Shown: positions 27,075 through 36,805, numbered from the stretch's first letter. The stretch: DNA of 64,000 bases from Dyadobacter sp. CY323 (GCF_021390245.1 NZ_JAJUXH010000022.1:53826-117825), one strand, 5' to 3'. The notes: a model not told the origin generated them from the letters alone. Program-made: numbers and translations.

Positions 27075-27839
27075 TTATAGCTCGCGGATCCAGATATTTC
27101 TGAAACTGGTCGTATTGTTGTGGTCCTGCAATTTGATCGGTCCTTTTCCGTGCGGAGTGATCGTCGGCTGACCTACATACGGTGTTGTGCCCTGGATCAT
27201 CGTGTGGTTCTGAACGAGAACGCCATTGTGGATTACCGTAATGTATGGTGGAATGAGCATCTGGCCATCCTTATTGAAATGCGGGGCTGTATAAACCACG
27301 TCATAAACCTGCCATTCACCCGGCCCAACCGATGCATTTACCAAAGGCATCGTTTGTTTGTAGATCGAACCCGCCTGCCCGTTTGAATAAGTCGCATTGT
27401 TGTAGCTGTCGAGAACTTGTAACTCGTAAATTCCCTGCATAAAAATACCACTGTTACCACGTCCCTGGCTGCTGCCTTCCACTTTGGCAGGCGTGCGCCA
27501 TTCGATGTGGAGCTGATAATCGCCAAATGATTGCTTGGTCTGAATGTCGCCTGATTTCGGAGCTACCGTTATCGCGCCATCTCCAACGGTCCAGGGAGCA
27601 GCAGCTTTCCCATCTTTCCCGGAAACCCAGGCATCCAGGTTTTTTCCATCAAATAAAACGATTGCATCGGAAGGTGCAGTAAAGCCTAAAAGCGCCGGTG
27701 TAATTTTTCCTGGCGTCACAATGCGTGGAACCGGGCTCCACAATTCACTCGACTCAGGAGTTTGCTTAGCGGGTTGCAACTGTGCATGAACAGCAAAAGC
27801 AGAGGCCAGGCCGAACGCGGTAAGAATCAATTTTTTCAT
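27075..27839 (-). CDS. secreted DUF1080 (3-keto-disaccharide hydrolase-like) protein
   Basis: The protein has 254 residues from the ATG at 27839; the upstream in-frame start at 27884 would put 15 residues before the signal peptide MKKLILTAFGLASAFAVHAQ. The DUF1080 jelly roll shows IVLFDGKNLDAWVSGKDG, IEWRTPAKVEGSSQGRGNSG, GIYELQVLDSYNN and FRNIWIREL at the end. Characterised relatives hydrolyse 3-keto-glucosides made by sugar 3-dehydrogenases. It is divergent from a second DUF1080 gene at 28030, and the two probably act on related substrates in the periplasm. Confidence 0.9.
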   Translation of the reverse strand: MKKLILTAFGLASAFAVHAQLQPAKQTPESSELWSPVPRIVTPGKITPALLGFTAPSDAIVLFDGKNLDAWVSGKDGKAAAPWTVGDGAITVAPKSGDIQTKQSFGDYQLHIEWRTPAKVEGSSQGRGNSGIFMQGIYELQVLDSYNNATYSNGQAGSIYKQTMPLVNASVGPGEWQVYDVVYTAPHFNKDGQMLIPPYITVIHNGVLVQNHTMIQGTTPYVGQPTITPHGKGPIKLQDHNNTTSFRNIWIREL

Positions 27840-28029
27840 CTTAAAAGGACTGTTTAGTCTAATAAACCATTGAAATAATATCAAAACACAACATTAAGTA
27901 AAAAGCATTAACAAACGCGATTCTCACCGAATTAAATGCAACTTTCCAAATTCTTATCACGTAATTTGCACCGCCTTCGGCCCGACTGGCCGGGCGCAAA
28001 ATCTACAACAGACCAAGCTTACCTCAAGT

Positions 28030-29880
28030 ATGTCCAAAATCAAGAATTCATTCTTGCATCTTATCGCTGGCGGCATAGCGGTATTTGCAATGCAACACAC
28101 GTATGCCCAGCAACTTGTCCCTCTGAACGACCTCAGTGCGTTTACTACCAAATCCGACAACTGGAAAATCGTCGGTAATGCCACCGCAGATATTTCGAAG
28201 GAAAACGTTTTGACCACAACACCCGGAAAAGGCGTTCTGGCCTGCTTTCATGAGAAAGGAAAATATGGCAGTCAATATGAACTCATTTCCAATTTCAAAC
28301 ACGGTGACCTGGACATAGAGCTAGACTTTATGATGACCAAAGGGTCCAACTCAGGCATTTACCTTCAGGGAAATTACGAAGTTCAACTTTTTGACAGCTG
28401 GGGTAAAAAAAATGCCATATACGGCGACAACGGCGGGATTTACCATCGCTGGGACGAGTCGAAACCGGAAGGTGCCAAAGGCTATGAAGGCTATGCGCCG
28501 CGTTATAATGTATCGAAAGCGCCAGGACTTTGGCAAAATATCAAAATATCGTATCAGGCACCCCGCTTTGATGCAAACGGCAAGAAAATCTCCAATGCGG
28601 TTTTCCTTTCCGTTGTTTTAAACGGAGTTACAATCCACGAGAATGTAGAAGTAAGCGGCCCGACCAGAGGTGCATTAACAGCCGAAGATGTAGCCATGGG
28701 ACCGATCCGCATTCAGGGTGATCACGGCTCGCTGGCGATCAAAAACATCATTATTAATAATTTTGATCAAAAACCGGGAACATTGTCGGAGCTGACCTAC
28801 AAAACCTATAATGGTGGTTTGATGGAAACGGAAGACCTTTCGAAACTGACACCTGCTGAAACCGGCAAATCGGAAGCATTGAGCTGGGAGATTTTGAAAG
28901 AAAACAACAACTATTCGTATACCTACACAGGTACCTATTCTGCTCCGACTGCGGGAGATTACAATTTCAAATTGCAGGCCTCCGGAAATTCCTACCTCAA
29001 AATCGACGGAAAATTCGTGATCGACGCGCAATGGAAAAATAACAATGAGTTCCGGAATGGCACGGTAAACCTGAAAGCCGGAGATCACTCCATTGAAATA
29101 TTCAATAACAAAAGAGATGGCTGGATGCGTCCGGTACTGGGTTTGTGGGTAAATGGCCCGGGTTTCCGTGAAGTAGCTTACCATACCAAGAGCTCTGCCA
29201 TGGCTGCCGGTTCCACCGATCCGATTTTGATCGGCGCGGGCACGAATACCATTACACGCAGCTTTATGGATTTCAAAAAAGATGATAAGTCGAAGAGACA
29301 GCGTATCGTACACGCGGTTTCGGTTGGCAGCCCCGCGAGCCTGCATTATACCTATGATCTGGACAAAGGAGCCGTACTGCAGGTTTGGCGCGGAGAATTC
29401 CTTGATGCTACGCCTATGTGGCACGACCGCGGTGACGGTTCGTCCCGGCCACGTGGAAGTGTGACCGTACTAGGCAACGACATGTTGCTTGGAAAAGCAT
29501 CCGGAAAAGGGAAATGGGTAGCAGATACTACCGGCAGCGGTTACCGTCCAAAAGGGTATGTACTCGACGAAATGGACGTTCCAACCTTTCAGTATCAGGC
29601 ATTTGGCTCAACCGTAACAGATTATGTTTCCGTTGTCAATAACCAGTATTTTGAGCGCATTGTGAAGGTTAACAATCCTGCAAAAGGTCTTGTGGCAAGA
29701 TTGGCAGACGGTGCTACCATTGAGAAAGTGTCCGATGGTTTGTATGCGGTGAATAATAAATCGTACTACATTCAGCTGGCTGACAAAAGCATTAAACCTG
29801 AAATCAGGACTGCGGATGGTTCGCAGGAATTACTGGTACCGGTCACCAACGGTGAAGTAAAATATTCTATCCTTTTTTGA
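28030..29880 (+). CDS. secreted DUF1080 protein with PA14-like domain
   Basis: The protein has 616 residues with a signal ending at HTYAQ. An N-terminal DUF1080 domain (about 25-245) has LELDFMMTKGSNSGIYLQG-type core strands with the EVQLFDSWG motif. A PA14-like carbohydrate-binding region follows (about 265-395), shown by YTGTYSAPTAGDYNFKLQA and YLKIDGKFVIDA. The C-terminal 220 residues are a beta-rich domain I do not recognise. It is followed after 24 bases by a sugar-dehydrogenase/cytochrome c gene, so the two form an operon. The pair suggests oxidation of a sugar to the 3-keto form and its cleavage in the periplasm. Confidence 0.85.
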   Translation: MSKIKNSFLHLIAGGIAVFAMQHTYAQQLVPLNDLSAFTTKSDNWKIVGNATADISKENVLTTTPGKGVLACFHEKGKYGSQYELISNFKHGDLDIELDFMMTKGSNSGIYLQGNYEVQLFDSWGKKNAIYGDNGGIYHRWDESKPEGAKGYEGYAPRYNVSKAPGLWQNIKISYQAPRFDANGKKISNAVFLSVVLNGVTIHENVEVSGPTRGALTAEDVAMGPIRIQGDHGSLAIKNIIINNFDQKPGTLSELTYKTYNGGLMETEDLSKLTPAETGKSEALSWEILKENNNYSYTYTGTYSAPTAGDYNFKLQASGNSYLKIDGKFVIDAQWKNNNEFRNGTVNLKAGDHSIEIFNNKRDGWMRPVLGLWVNGPGFREVAYHTKSSAMAAGSTDPILIGAGTNTITRSFMDFKKDDKSKRQRIVHAVSVGSPASLHYTYDLDKGAVLQVWRGEFLDATPMWHDRGDGSSRPRGSVTVLGNDMLLGKASGKGKWVADTTGSGYRPKGYVLDEMDVPTFQYQAFGSTVTDYVSVVNNQYFERIVKVNNPAKGLVARLADGATIEKVSDGLYAVNNKSYYIQLADKSIKPEIRTADGSQELLVPVTNGEVKYSILF

Positions 29881-29904
29881 TATAATCCTCATACCGAATA
29901 GATA

Positions 29905-31839
29905 ATGAAAAAAATTGCTCAGATAGCATTCCTCCTTTTGGCAGCCCTGACCACGCTTAAAGCGCAGGAATCTCCAAAAGAAGAAGATTTTTATAAAATC
30001 ATTACACCACCGATTCCCGAAGGAATTATCCTGGAAGTGGGTGGATTGACTACAATGCCAAATGGTTCTCTGGCGATTTCAACCCGTCGTGGTGAAGTCT
30101 GGATCGTGGATAACCCTACCAGCCGCACGCCTTTTTTCAGAAAATTTGCAACGGGTCTCCACGAGATACTCGGACTTGCTTATAAAGAAGGCGCATTATA
30201 CTGCGCGCAGCGCGGTGAATTGACCAAACTCATCGACAAAAACGGCGACGGAAAAGCGGATGTTTACGAAACGGTATATGCGTGGCCATTGTCGGGACAT
30301 TACCACGAATATTCATTTGGCCCGAAACTGGCGCCGGACGGAAGCTTTTTTGTGAGTGGTAACGTGGCATTTGGCGATGAAGAATGGTGGAGAGGCGAAA
30401 GCCGCGTACCAGGCCGTGGCTGGATTTTCCACATTACCAACGATGGCAAATACGAACCCTACGCAACCGGAGTCCGCTCCCCGGCGGGTATCAGTATGCT
30501 GAATGGCGAATTGTTTTATACCGACAACCAGGGTGACTGGATGGGTACCGGCGCGATTTTCCAGGTTAAAAAAGGTGGTTTTATGGGCCACCCGGCTGGT
30601 TTGAAATGGGCAGGATTACCCAACTCACCTGTAAAACTGACTGAAAAGCAATTTTTTGCAGAACGGGACAACCGTCAGACGAAAGATGATAAAGGTCGCG
30701 CCATTAAGCCTGAGAATACCCGGAACGAAGAGCCTCAGTTTTTGTATCAATTGAAACAAAAATATGACATGGTGCAACTGCCGGCGGTTTGGCTTCCGTA
30801 TGGTGTTCACGGAGTGTCTACTTCCGAGCTGATCCTGGATGATACCAAAGGAAGTTTCGGGCCATTTACCGGGCAGGTATTTGTAGGTGACCAGGGACAA
30901 AGCAACATCATGCGCGTGGTTCTTGAAAAAGTAAAAGGTGAATATCAGGGAGCCAGCATTGGTTTCCGCAGCGGATTCCAGTCGGGTGTGCTGAGAATGG
31001 CATTCGACAAAGACGGTTCGATGTTCGTGGGTGAGACAAACCGCGGCTGGGGATCGGCAGGTGATGCCAATCAGGGATTGCAACGTCTGGTCTGGAATGG
31101 CAAAATACCTTTTGAAATGTATACGGTGAAAGCGCAGCCAGATGGATTTGAAATTGAGTTCACAATGCCGGTGGACCGCAAGTCGGCGGAAGATCTGGAT
31201 TCTTATAAAGTGAGCAGCTACATCTACAAGCATTATCCGGTTTACGGCAGTCCGCAGATCAACCTGACAGACGTGAAAGTGACGGGTGTAAAAGTATCGG
31301 ATGATAACAAAAAAGTGCGGATCGTACTGGACAAAATGCAGCAGTATTACGTCCACAAAATCCAGCTGGAAGGTGTCCGCGCGGCTACAAATAGCTGGTC
31401 ACTGGTTCATACAGATGCATACTATACTCTGAACAATATTCCGGATGGTGAAAAGCTGAAAGTATCGGAACTTAAAACCGGACGGTCTGGAAACGCATCG
31501 GCATCCGTTTCTGCAACTCCTGAAAAAGAACACGTTTCTCCGGATGGAAAAGGCAAAGCCGCCGCAGGTAATGCAAAAGTACCGACCTGGGCAGAAGTGA
31601 AACCGATTCTGGAAAAAAATACCTGTCTTGCCTGCCATACTACCGACAAAAAAGTAGTCGGCCCATCCTATACCGATGTGGCAAAACGGAAATACTCGAA
31701 CGAAAAGATTGTCGACCTGATCTACAATCCGAAACCTGAAAACTGGCCTGACTACGCTACCCCCATGCCGCCAATGCCGCAGGTTTCGAAAGCAGATGCT
31801 GCTAAAATTGCGGCGTGGATCAATTCACTTGCAAAATAA
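29905..31839 (+). CDS. sugar-dehydrogenase-like beta-propeller protein with C-terminal cytochrome c
   Basis: The protein has 644 residues and a signal ending at TLKAQ. The N-terminal part is a beta-propeller of the putative membrane-bound dehydrogenase/PQQ-sugar-dehydrogenase type: VGGLTTMPNGSLAISTRRGE, GLAYKEGALYCAQRGEL, TDNQGDWMGTGA and VGDQGQSN. After a beta-sandwich linker and a Ser/Ala/Lys-rich stretch (about 525-550) comes a mono-haem cytochrome c domain with CLACH (about residues 572-576) and the distal PMPPMPQV methionines. It likely passes electrons from substrate oxidation to the respiratory chain. It is the second gene of the DUF1080 operon and is followed by a good terminator. Confidence 0.85.
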   Translation: MKKIAQIAFLLLAALTTLKAQESPKEEDFYKIITPPIPEGIILEVGGLTTMPNGSLAISTRRGEVWIVDNPTSRTPFFRKFATGLHEILGLAYKEGALYCAQRGELTKLIDKNGDGKADVYETVYAWPLSGHYHEYSFGPKLAPDGSFFVSGNVAFGDEEWWRGESRVPGRGWIFHITNDGKYEPYATGVRSPAGISMLNGELFYTDNQGDWMGTGAIFQVKKGGFMGHPAGLKWAGLPNSPVKLTEKQFFAERDNRQTKDDKGRAIKPENTRNEEPQFLYQLKQKYDMVQLPAVWLPYGVHGVSTSELILDDTKGSFGPFTGQVFVGDQGQSNIMRVVLEKVKGEYQGASIGFRSGFQSGVLRMAFDKDGSMFVGETNRGWGSAGDANQGLQRLVWNGKIPFEMYTVKAQPDGFEIEFTMPVDRKSAEDLDSYKVSSYIYKHYPVYGSPQINLTDVKVTGVKVSDDNKKVRIVLDKMQQYYVHKIQLEGVRAATNSWSLVHTDAYYTLNNIPDGEKLKVSELKTGRSGNASASVSATPEKEHVSPDGKGKAAAGNAKVPTWAEVKPILEKNTCLACHTTDKKVVGPSYTDVAKRKYSNEKIVDLIYNPKPENWPDYATPMPPMPQVSKADAAKIAAWINSLAK

Positions 31840-31870
31840 CCAACCTGAGTTTTATCGTTTTAAGCATTGG

Positions 31871-31906
31871 GAAGACTGCCTGCGATCGGGCAGTCTTCTC
31901 TTTTTA
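31871..31906 (+). terminator. rho-independent terminator
   Basis: GAAGACTGCC and GGGCAGTCTTC form a stem around a short loop, followed by TCTTTTTAT. It ends the DUF1080/dehydrogenase operon. Confidence 0.9.
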
Positions 31907-32026
31907 TGGAGGTAATACATTGATTTTTAATATTTATATTCACATCATAAATCAGATCGATGCGTGTGACTTGTACCTTTTGCAGTTTAAAATGCGTTAG
32001 TTGATATTGATTATCGCTCGTCAACT

Positions 32027-34558
32027 ATGTCGACCCTACGTGACCAATCCTTTTTAAAGTCAGTCAAAGGCAAAGTCCTTCTCGGATTTTTTGTCGCTTT
32101 TACTGCTATCGGCGCTTCCTGGATTATTACGAATTATGCTTTCAATGGAATGCTCGAGAACCTTTCCAGTTTGTCAAATCCCGATGATAAACTGAGGCTG
32201 GTTAATAAAATCTTCAAAAATATCCTTCTGCTCGATCATTTACAGAATGCCCGTAAAGTCAAAGGAGAGGAGCATAACGAGCAGTTGTTTGAACAGTCCG
32301 CCGAGCTGATGGCAACCCTGGACTCATTAAAGATGCTCAGCCTCGAAGATCCGCATCAGATCATTCGGATCGATTCAATGAAAAAGATCATCCTTGCCCG
32401 GGAAAAAATCTATGGCAATTATGTGAAAGTCCGGACCAAGCTTGTAAATAATAAAGCACTGGAAGATGAAGTGAAGAGCATTTCAGGTTTGATCACAACC
32501 ACGAAGAAAAAGCCGGACAGTACGGTTGTAAAAACAGAAAAAAGAACCACTACCACCACCGTATACACCGAAACACCCGATTCCATCCAGAAAGCCCGTG
32601 AGAAAAAAGGCTTCTTCAACCGGGTTTTTGGTAACTCAAAAAAAGCGAAAAAAGTAGTCCCCGCAGAACCTACCAAAGTGGTTCAAAAGCAGGAAGTCAA
32701 TATTCAGGTGGATACAATTACCGTCGCCCAGGAGGACAGTGCCATTGAAAAAGTAGGCGAGGCAGTCCAGGCCATCGAAAAATCGCAGAAAATCCGGACA
32801 ACGAGTTTTATAGACCGGGAACAGGAACTGGCTACGGCCGGAAACTCGCTGGTAAAACAGTTGCTGGATGTGATGCAGGAAGTGGAAGGCGAGGTTTTGA
32901 AGCAGTCGGACCAGGAAGGATTGCAAACCCAAAACATCGCAAACCAGAGCCGCGAATATCTCAAATACGTAATGCTCGGTGTTTCTATCCTGATCGCGTC
33001 CCTACTCTACCTGATTTTTACCGACATCGCAAAAAGCAACCAGTACCGCGCGGAACTGGAAGATGCGAAAGAGGAGGCCGAATATCATAGTATGGCAAAA
33101 CAACGGTTTTTGTCCAATATGAGCCACGAGATCCGGACTCCGCTTCAATCCATTATAGGTTACACCGAAGCTTTAAAAAAAGACGAAAAACCGAAAAAGC
33201 AGGATCTCGAAACATTGCACTCGGCGTCGGAGCATTTGTTATACCTTGTGAATGAGGTACTTGATTACAGCCGCATCATCTCAGACCGGTTTACATTTGA
33301 GAACCGTGTTTTCGCAATGAACCCACTTTTAACCGAAGTCGTGCAGGTTCTGAGGCCGACGGCAGTTGCAAAAGGTCTTGTATTGAGATTGGAAAATTCA
33401 TTACCCGCCAACCTCTACCTCAACGGCGATCCGTTCCGGTTGAGACAGATCCTCTACAACCTTCTCACCAATGCGATCAAATTTACTGAGAACGGCGAAG
33501 TAGTCTTGAAGGTACATGGTGTTGACTTTGGCAACGAAATTCAGCTGGAATACCACATCACAGATACGGGCATCGGACTTACGCCGGATCAGGTACAAAA
33601 AATATTCAATCAGTTTGAGCAGGCCGATTCTTCCATTTCCCGCCGTTATGGAGGCACCGGGCTGGGCCTCAGCATTGTAAAAGCGCTCGTGGAGGGCATG
33701 GGGGGCACTGTTAAGATCAAAAGTATTCCCGGACAAGGCACGACTTTTTCTGTCAGCAGCACTATGAAAAAGGCAGAAGCACTGGAACTGGCAGAAGAAA
33801 CACCCGAAAGGAGTTACAACATTACCGGAAAGGTCTGGCTGGTAGATGATGACGCTTTTATACTTAAATGGTGTTCGTCCGTTCTGCAGATGAACGGTAT
33901 CCCGCATACCTCGTTTTCTTCCGCGGAGGAAGTGTTGAGCAGACCGGGGGACAACCAGGTCCGGTTTGTGCTCACCGATATGCGCATGTCGGGAATGACC
34001 GGGGCCGAAATGGTGAAAAGGCTCCGCAAGAATGTACCCGATCACGTCAAGTTCTTTGTACTCACTGCGCAAGCTTTGCCTGAGGAGCGAAATAACCTGC
34101 TGAATATGGGATTTGACGGGTACCTGATGAAGCCGTTTCACTCGAAAGAGTTATTGGAACTGCTCGAATCGTCCTCGGTTCCTACAAAGTCCGTCTCCCC
34201 ACCTGCACCGACGGCTGAAATCGATTTTACATCTTTAAATGAGATGACATTTGGTGATGAAAGCCTGATGCGGGAGATACTCGACCAGTTTGTAATGGAC
34301 TCACGGAAAGATATAGACGCACTTCAAATTCACCTCGAAAATCGGGAGCTTCACATTGTACAGGAACTCATGCACCGCCTTGCCGGACGTATCGGGCAGA
34401 TCGGTGCGAAAGAACTGTCGATCCGTTTTAGAAATTTTGAGATCGCTTTGCGGGACGACCCCTCACAGGTATCTGTTGCTGAAATGTGGGAGGTTGTGGA
34501 AAACGCGAAAATGACGATTGAGCAAGTTGAAGAGCGGGCACTTGCCTACTCGATATGA
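32027..34558 (+). CDS. hybrid sensor histidine kinase with receiver and HPt domains
   Basis: The protein has 843 residues. Domains in order: a membrane span (about 15-35), an extracytoplasmic helical region of about 280 residues, a second span (about 317-335), HisKA with FLSNMSHEIRTPLQ (phospho-acceptor H367), an ATPase domain with NLLTNAIKFTENGEV and GGTGLGLSIVKALVEG, a receiver domain with VDDDAF and VLTDMRMSG (acceptor near D650) and GYLMKPF, and an HPt domain with LMHRLAGRIGQIG (H783). The periplasmic region holds an unusual Lys/Thr/Val-rich low-complexity stretch (TVVKTEKRTTTTTVYTETP). The chain predicts a full phosphorelay. The partner may be the NtrC-type regulator encoded on the other strand, which overlaps the 3' end. 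Confidence 0.92.
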   Translation: MSTLRDQSFLKSVKGKVLLGFFVAFTAIGASWIITNYAFNGMLENLSSLSNPDDKLRLVNKIFKNILLLDHLQNARKVKGEEHNEQLFEQSAELMATLDSLKMLSLEDPHQIIRIDSMKKIILAREKIYGNYVKVRTKLVNNKALEDEVKSISGLITTTKKKPDSTVVKTEKRTTTTTVYTETPDSIQKAREKKGFFNRVFGNSKKAKKVVPAEPTKVVQKQEVNIQVDTITVAQEDSAIEKVGEAVQAIEKSQKIRTTSFIDREQELATAGNSLVKQLLDVMQEVEGEVLKQSDQEGLQTQNIANQSREYLKYVMLGVSILIASLLYLIFTDIAKSNQYRAELEDAKEEAEYHSMAKQRFLSNMSHEIRTPLQSIIGYTEALKKDEKPKKQDLETLHSASEHLLYLVNEVLDYSRIISDRFTFENRVFAMNPLLTEVVQVLRPTAVAKGLVLRLENSLPANLYLNGDPFRLRQILYNLLTNAIKFTENGEVVLKVHGVDFGNEIQLEYHITDTGIGLTPDQVQKIFNQFEQADSSISRRYGGTGLGLSIVKALVEGMGGTVKIKSIPGQGTTFSVSSTMKKAEALELAEETPERSYNITGKVWLVDDDAFILKWCSSVLQMNGIPHTSFSSAEEVLSRPGDNQVRFVLTDMRMSGMTGAEMVKRLRKNVPDHVKFFVLTAQALPEERNNLLNMGFDGYLMKPFHSKELLELLESSSVPTKSVSPPAPTAEIDFTSLNEMTFGDESLMREILDQFVMDSRKDIDALQIHLENRELHIVQELMHRLAGRIGQIGAKELSIRFRNFEIALRDDPSQVSVAEMWEVVENAKMTIEQVEERALAYSI

Positions 34559-35919
34559 TACTTTTCAATCTTGTAATAAAGCGTCTTGCGATCGATATTC
34601 AGCAGTTTTGCGGCTTTACTTTTATTATAGCGAACTTCTTGCAACACTTTTTCAATCATTTCCTTTTCGTGCGTTTCCTGCAATGCTTTCAGATCGGAAC
34701 CGGCGGCGGGTTTGTGACTTCCTTCCATGGCGGTGATCATTTCTGCAGGCAATGCGCTCGAAGTTGCTACTTCTTCTTTGGAAAGTAGTACCAGCCTTTT
34801 TATTACATTATTCAATTCTCTGAGGTTACCCGGCCAGTCGTATTTCTGGAAGATATCCATTACCTCTTTGGAAAGTTCTTTTACATTCCTTCCCAGTTCT
34901 TCATTTGCTCTATCTACAAAATGCTGGATAAAAATGCCGATATCCTCCCCTCTTTTACGGAGCGCCGGGACTTCGATTTTAAACTCATTTAAACGGTGAT
35001 AAAGATCCTCCCGGAAATCACCGCTGGCAGAAATGGTGATCAGATCTTCGTTGGTAGCGGCAATGAGCCTCACATTGACTTTAACAGGCTGCGTACTTCC
35101 AATTGGCACGATGATGCGTTCCTGCAATGCCCGCAGCAATTTGATCTGTACATCGTAGCCCAGGTTTCCTATTTCATCGAGAAAAAGCGTACCTCCGTCG
35201 GCAGCTTCAAACTGCCCGATTTTATCAGTTAATGCACCCGTAAAAGCACCTTTTTTGTGGCCAAATAATTCACTGGCCGCCAGGTCTTTTGATAACGAAC
35301 CACAGTCTATCGCGACGAATGGCCCATTTGCACGCTTGCTGAGCTTATGAATGGACTTCGCGACATGCTCTTTTCCGGTACCACTTTCACCTTGGATGAT
35401 CACCGACATATCGGTAGGTGCCACCAGCCTCACATATTCGTACAGTTGTTTTGAAATGCTACTTTTGCCCTCAATGTATTCGAGCGATTGCTTGTCCGCT
35501 TTTACATTGGATTTGGCTTTTGGGACAGACTTCACACTTGTCACTTCGCCTTTATTTAGCGCTTCGCGCAGTACCATCAACAGTTCCTCAGGATTAACAG
35601 GCTTTGTAATATAGTCGAATGCGCCGATCTGCATGGCGGTAACGGCCGTACGCACATCGTTAAAGCTTGTCATGATAAATGCAGCTGTGCGGTTTCCTTC
35701 GCTGCGTAACGTCTTAAGAAAATCGACTGAGTTCCCATCCGGCAACCGATAATCAAGCATCAATACTTCAAATGGATCTCCCGGATCACTTTCTTTTAAT
35801 GCTTCCCTCGCTTCTTTCAGACTGGAACATACCTTTATCTGGTGACCATGCTTGCCTAGAAAGTTGCTAAGAAGCTTTGAGAATGTTGTGTCGTCTTCAA
35901 CGAGGAGCAGGTGAGCCAT
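34546..35919 (-). CDS. sigma-54-dependent response regulator, NtrC type
   Basis: The protein has 457 residues. The receiver domain has VEDD at 7-10, the acceptor D56 in LMLDYRLPDG and the switch lysine in ITKPVNP (K106). The AAA+ domain has Walker A GESGTGKE (about 177-184), the sigma-54 contact loop GAFTGAL (about 224), and GTLFLDEI. A Fis-type helix-turn-helix ends the protein (EVRYNKSKAAKLLNIDRKTL). It activates sigma-54 promoters after phosphorylation. Its 3' end overlaps the convergent hybrid kinase gene by 13 bases, so the pair may be functionally linked though not co-transcribed. Confidence 0.95.
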   Translation of the reverse strand: MAHLLLVEDDTTFSKLLSNFLGKHGHQIKVCSSLKEAREALKESDPGDPFEVLMLDYRLPDGNSVDFLKTLRSEGNRTAAFIMTSFNDVRTAVTAMQIGAFDYITKPVNPEELLMVLREALNKGEVTSVKSVPKAKSNVKADKQSLEYIEGKSSISKQLYEYVRLVAPTDMSVIIQGESGTGKEHVAKSIHKLSKRANGPFVAIDCGSLSKDLAASELFGHKKGAFTGALTDKIGQFEAADGGTLFLDEIGNLGYDVQIKLLRALQERIIVPIGSTQPVKVNVRLIAATNEDLITISASGDFREDLYHRLNEFKIEVPALRKRGEDIGIFIQHFVDRANEELGRNVKELSKEVMDIFQKYDWPGNLRELNNVIKRLVLLSKEEVATSSALPAEMITAMEGSHKPAAGSDLKALQETHEKEMIEKVLQEVRYNKSKAAKLLNIDRKTLYYKIEKYHIE

Positions 35920-35987
35920 AGGGTAATAATTTCAGAAAATAATACTTGCTAACGATCGGGGAATTGTAAAATTATAAAAACAAAAAC

Positions 35988-36290
35988 CTAATCAACTTTC
36001 TTTCCATACTTATCGAGGTTCAAGGTTGCGGTTTCTTCGCCTTTCTTGATGTTGACCTCGTAATATTGAGAATTGTTGTCCCTCGTAACCAGGTATGCAT
36101 TCGTAATTTTCCAATCGGCATATCCATCCCCGGCCAGGGCCGACTTAACTGCTTCCGGCAAATCTTCCGGCCTGACAGAAACTTTGGTTTGATCCGCTCC
36201 CAGGTCGAGCTGAGTCTTTTCTTTCATCGTGCCGGCTTCTACAGAAACTCCTGCCAGGAGCATCATCGCGGCGAGCATCAGATTTTTCAT
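35988..36290 (-). CDS. small exported PepSY-like (beta-lactamase-inhibitor-like) protein
   Basis: The protein has 100 residues from the ATG at 36290; an upstream in-frame start would place 15 residues before the signal MKNLMLAAMMLLAGVSVEAG. The mature part contains RPEDLPEAVKSALAGDGYADW and YYEVNIKKGEETATLNLDKYG, the helix-then-strands pattern of PepSY-like DUF2874 domains common in Bacteroidota. Such proteins are periplasmic and of uncertain role. The gene lies 69 bases upstream of the NtrC-type regulator on the same strand, so they may share a transcript. Confidence 0.7.
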   Translation of the reverse strand: MKNLMLAAMMLLAGVSVEAGTMKEKTQLDLGADQTKVSVRPEDLPEAVKSALAGDGYADWKITNAYLVTRDNNSQYYEVNIKKGEETATLNLDKYGKKVD

Positions 36291-36805
36291 ATTAATACTA
36301 AATTTTTCGATAAATATAAAGACTGCATTTAACAAATGATATTTCTACACGATTTACCGCCGGAATACCTCCGTCAAAAGCTCCGACAAACATCAGAATT
36401 TTAGTAAGATAAATACATAAAAATTGATAGGATATTGACTCAAATTAACAAAATTCAAAATTTTTTAGTTATTATATTTAACTGAACCTCATAATCCATT
36501 ATATTTGAATCTGAAATAGTTTTACCGTTTTTTGTAGTAAAATAGCTACAAATCAAGAAATATAACCCTATACATTCATTTAATCCCAAAAGGATATTCC
36601 GCTCAACGTTGCTGATATCACTTATCGGTTAGTCTGAAAGCATTAAGAGTCTAGAAATAGACTCTTTTTGTTTTTTAAGCCCATCATACTGTCTTCAAAT
36701 TTTACTGTAATTACAAATCGTCTGATCTAAAGCAAAAATAAGGTCGTAGGTCTTTTCAAATAATCTTTTCGACGAACGAGAAGAGACTCAGTAATCACCA
36801 ATGCT
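36291..36805. other. 515-base AT-rich intergenic region with an orphan terminator
   Basis: I see no protein-coding gene. A strong hairpin with T-tract (36646-36676) lies in the middle with no gene ahead of it, and a TATATTTG sequence at 36500-36507 matches the Bacteroidota -7 element. An unannotated transcript of about 150-170 bases ending at the hairpin, either a small RNA or a leader of the ferritin-like operon, would explain both. Confidence 0.4.
36646..36676 (+). terminator. rho-independent terminator without an upstream gene
   Basis: AGAGTCT and AGACTCT enclose a six-base loop and are followed by TTTTGTTTTTT. The nearest plus-strand gene upstream ends kilobases away, so the hairpin must end a non-coding or leader transcript. 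Confidence 0.75.

Noticed and set aside
28675..29424. A 249-codon minus-strand ORF inside the DUF1080/PA14 gene
   Set aside because: It is antisense to a clear gene, has no recognisable domain or signal, and its composition is the complement of the real gene.
30625..31356. A 243-codon minus-strand ORF inside the dehydrogenase/cytochrome gene
   Set aside because: Antisense shadow of a clear gene; His- and Phe-rich composition is unlike a real protein.
33401..34141. A 246-codon minus-strand ORF inside the hybrid kinase gene
   Set aside because: Antisense shadow of the ATPase and receiver domains; no motifs of its own.
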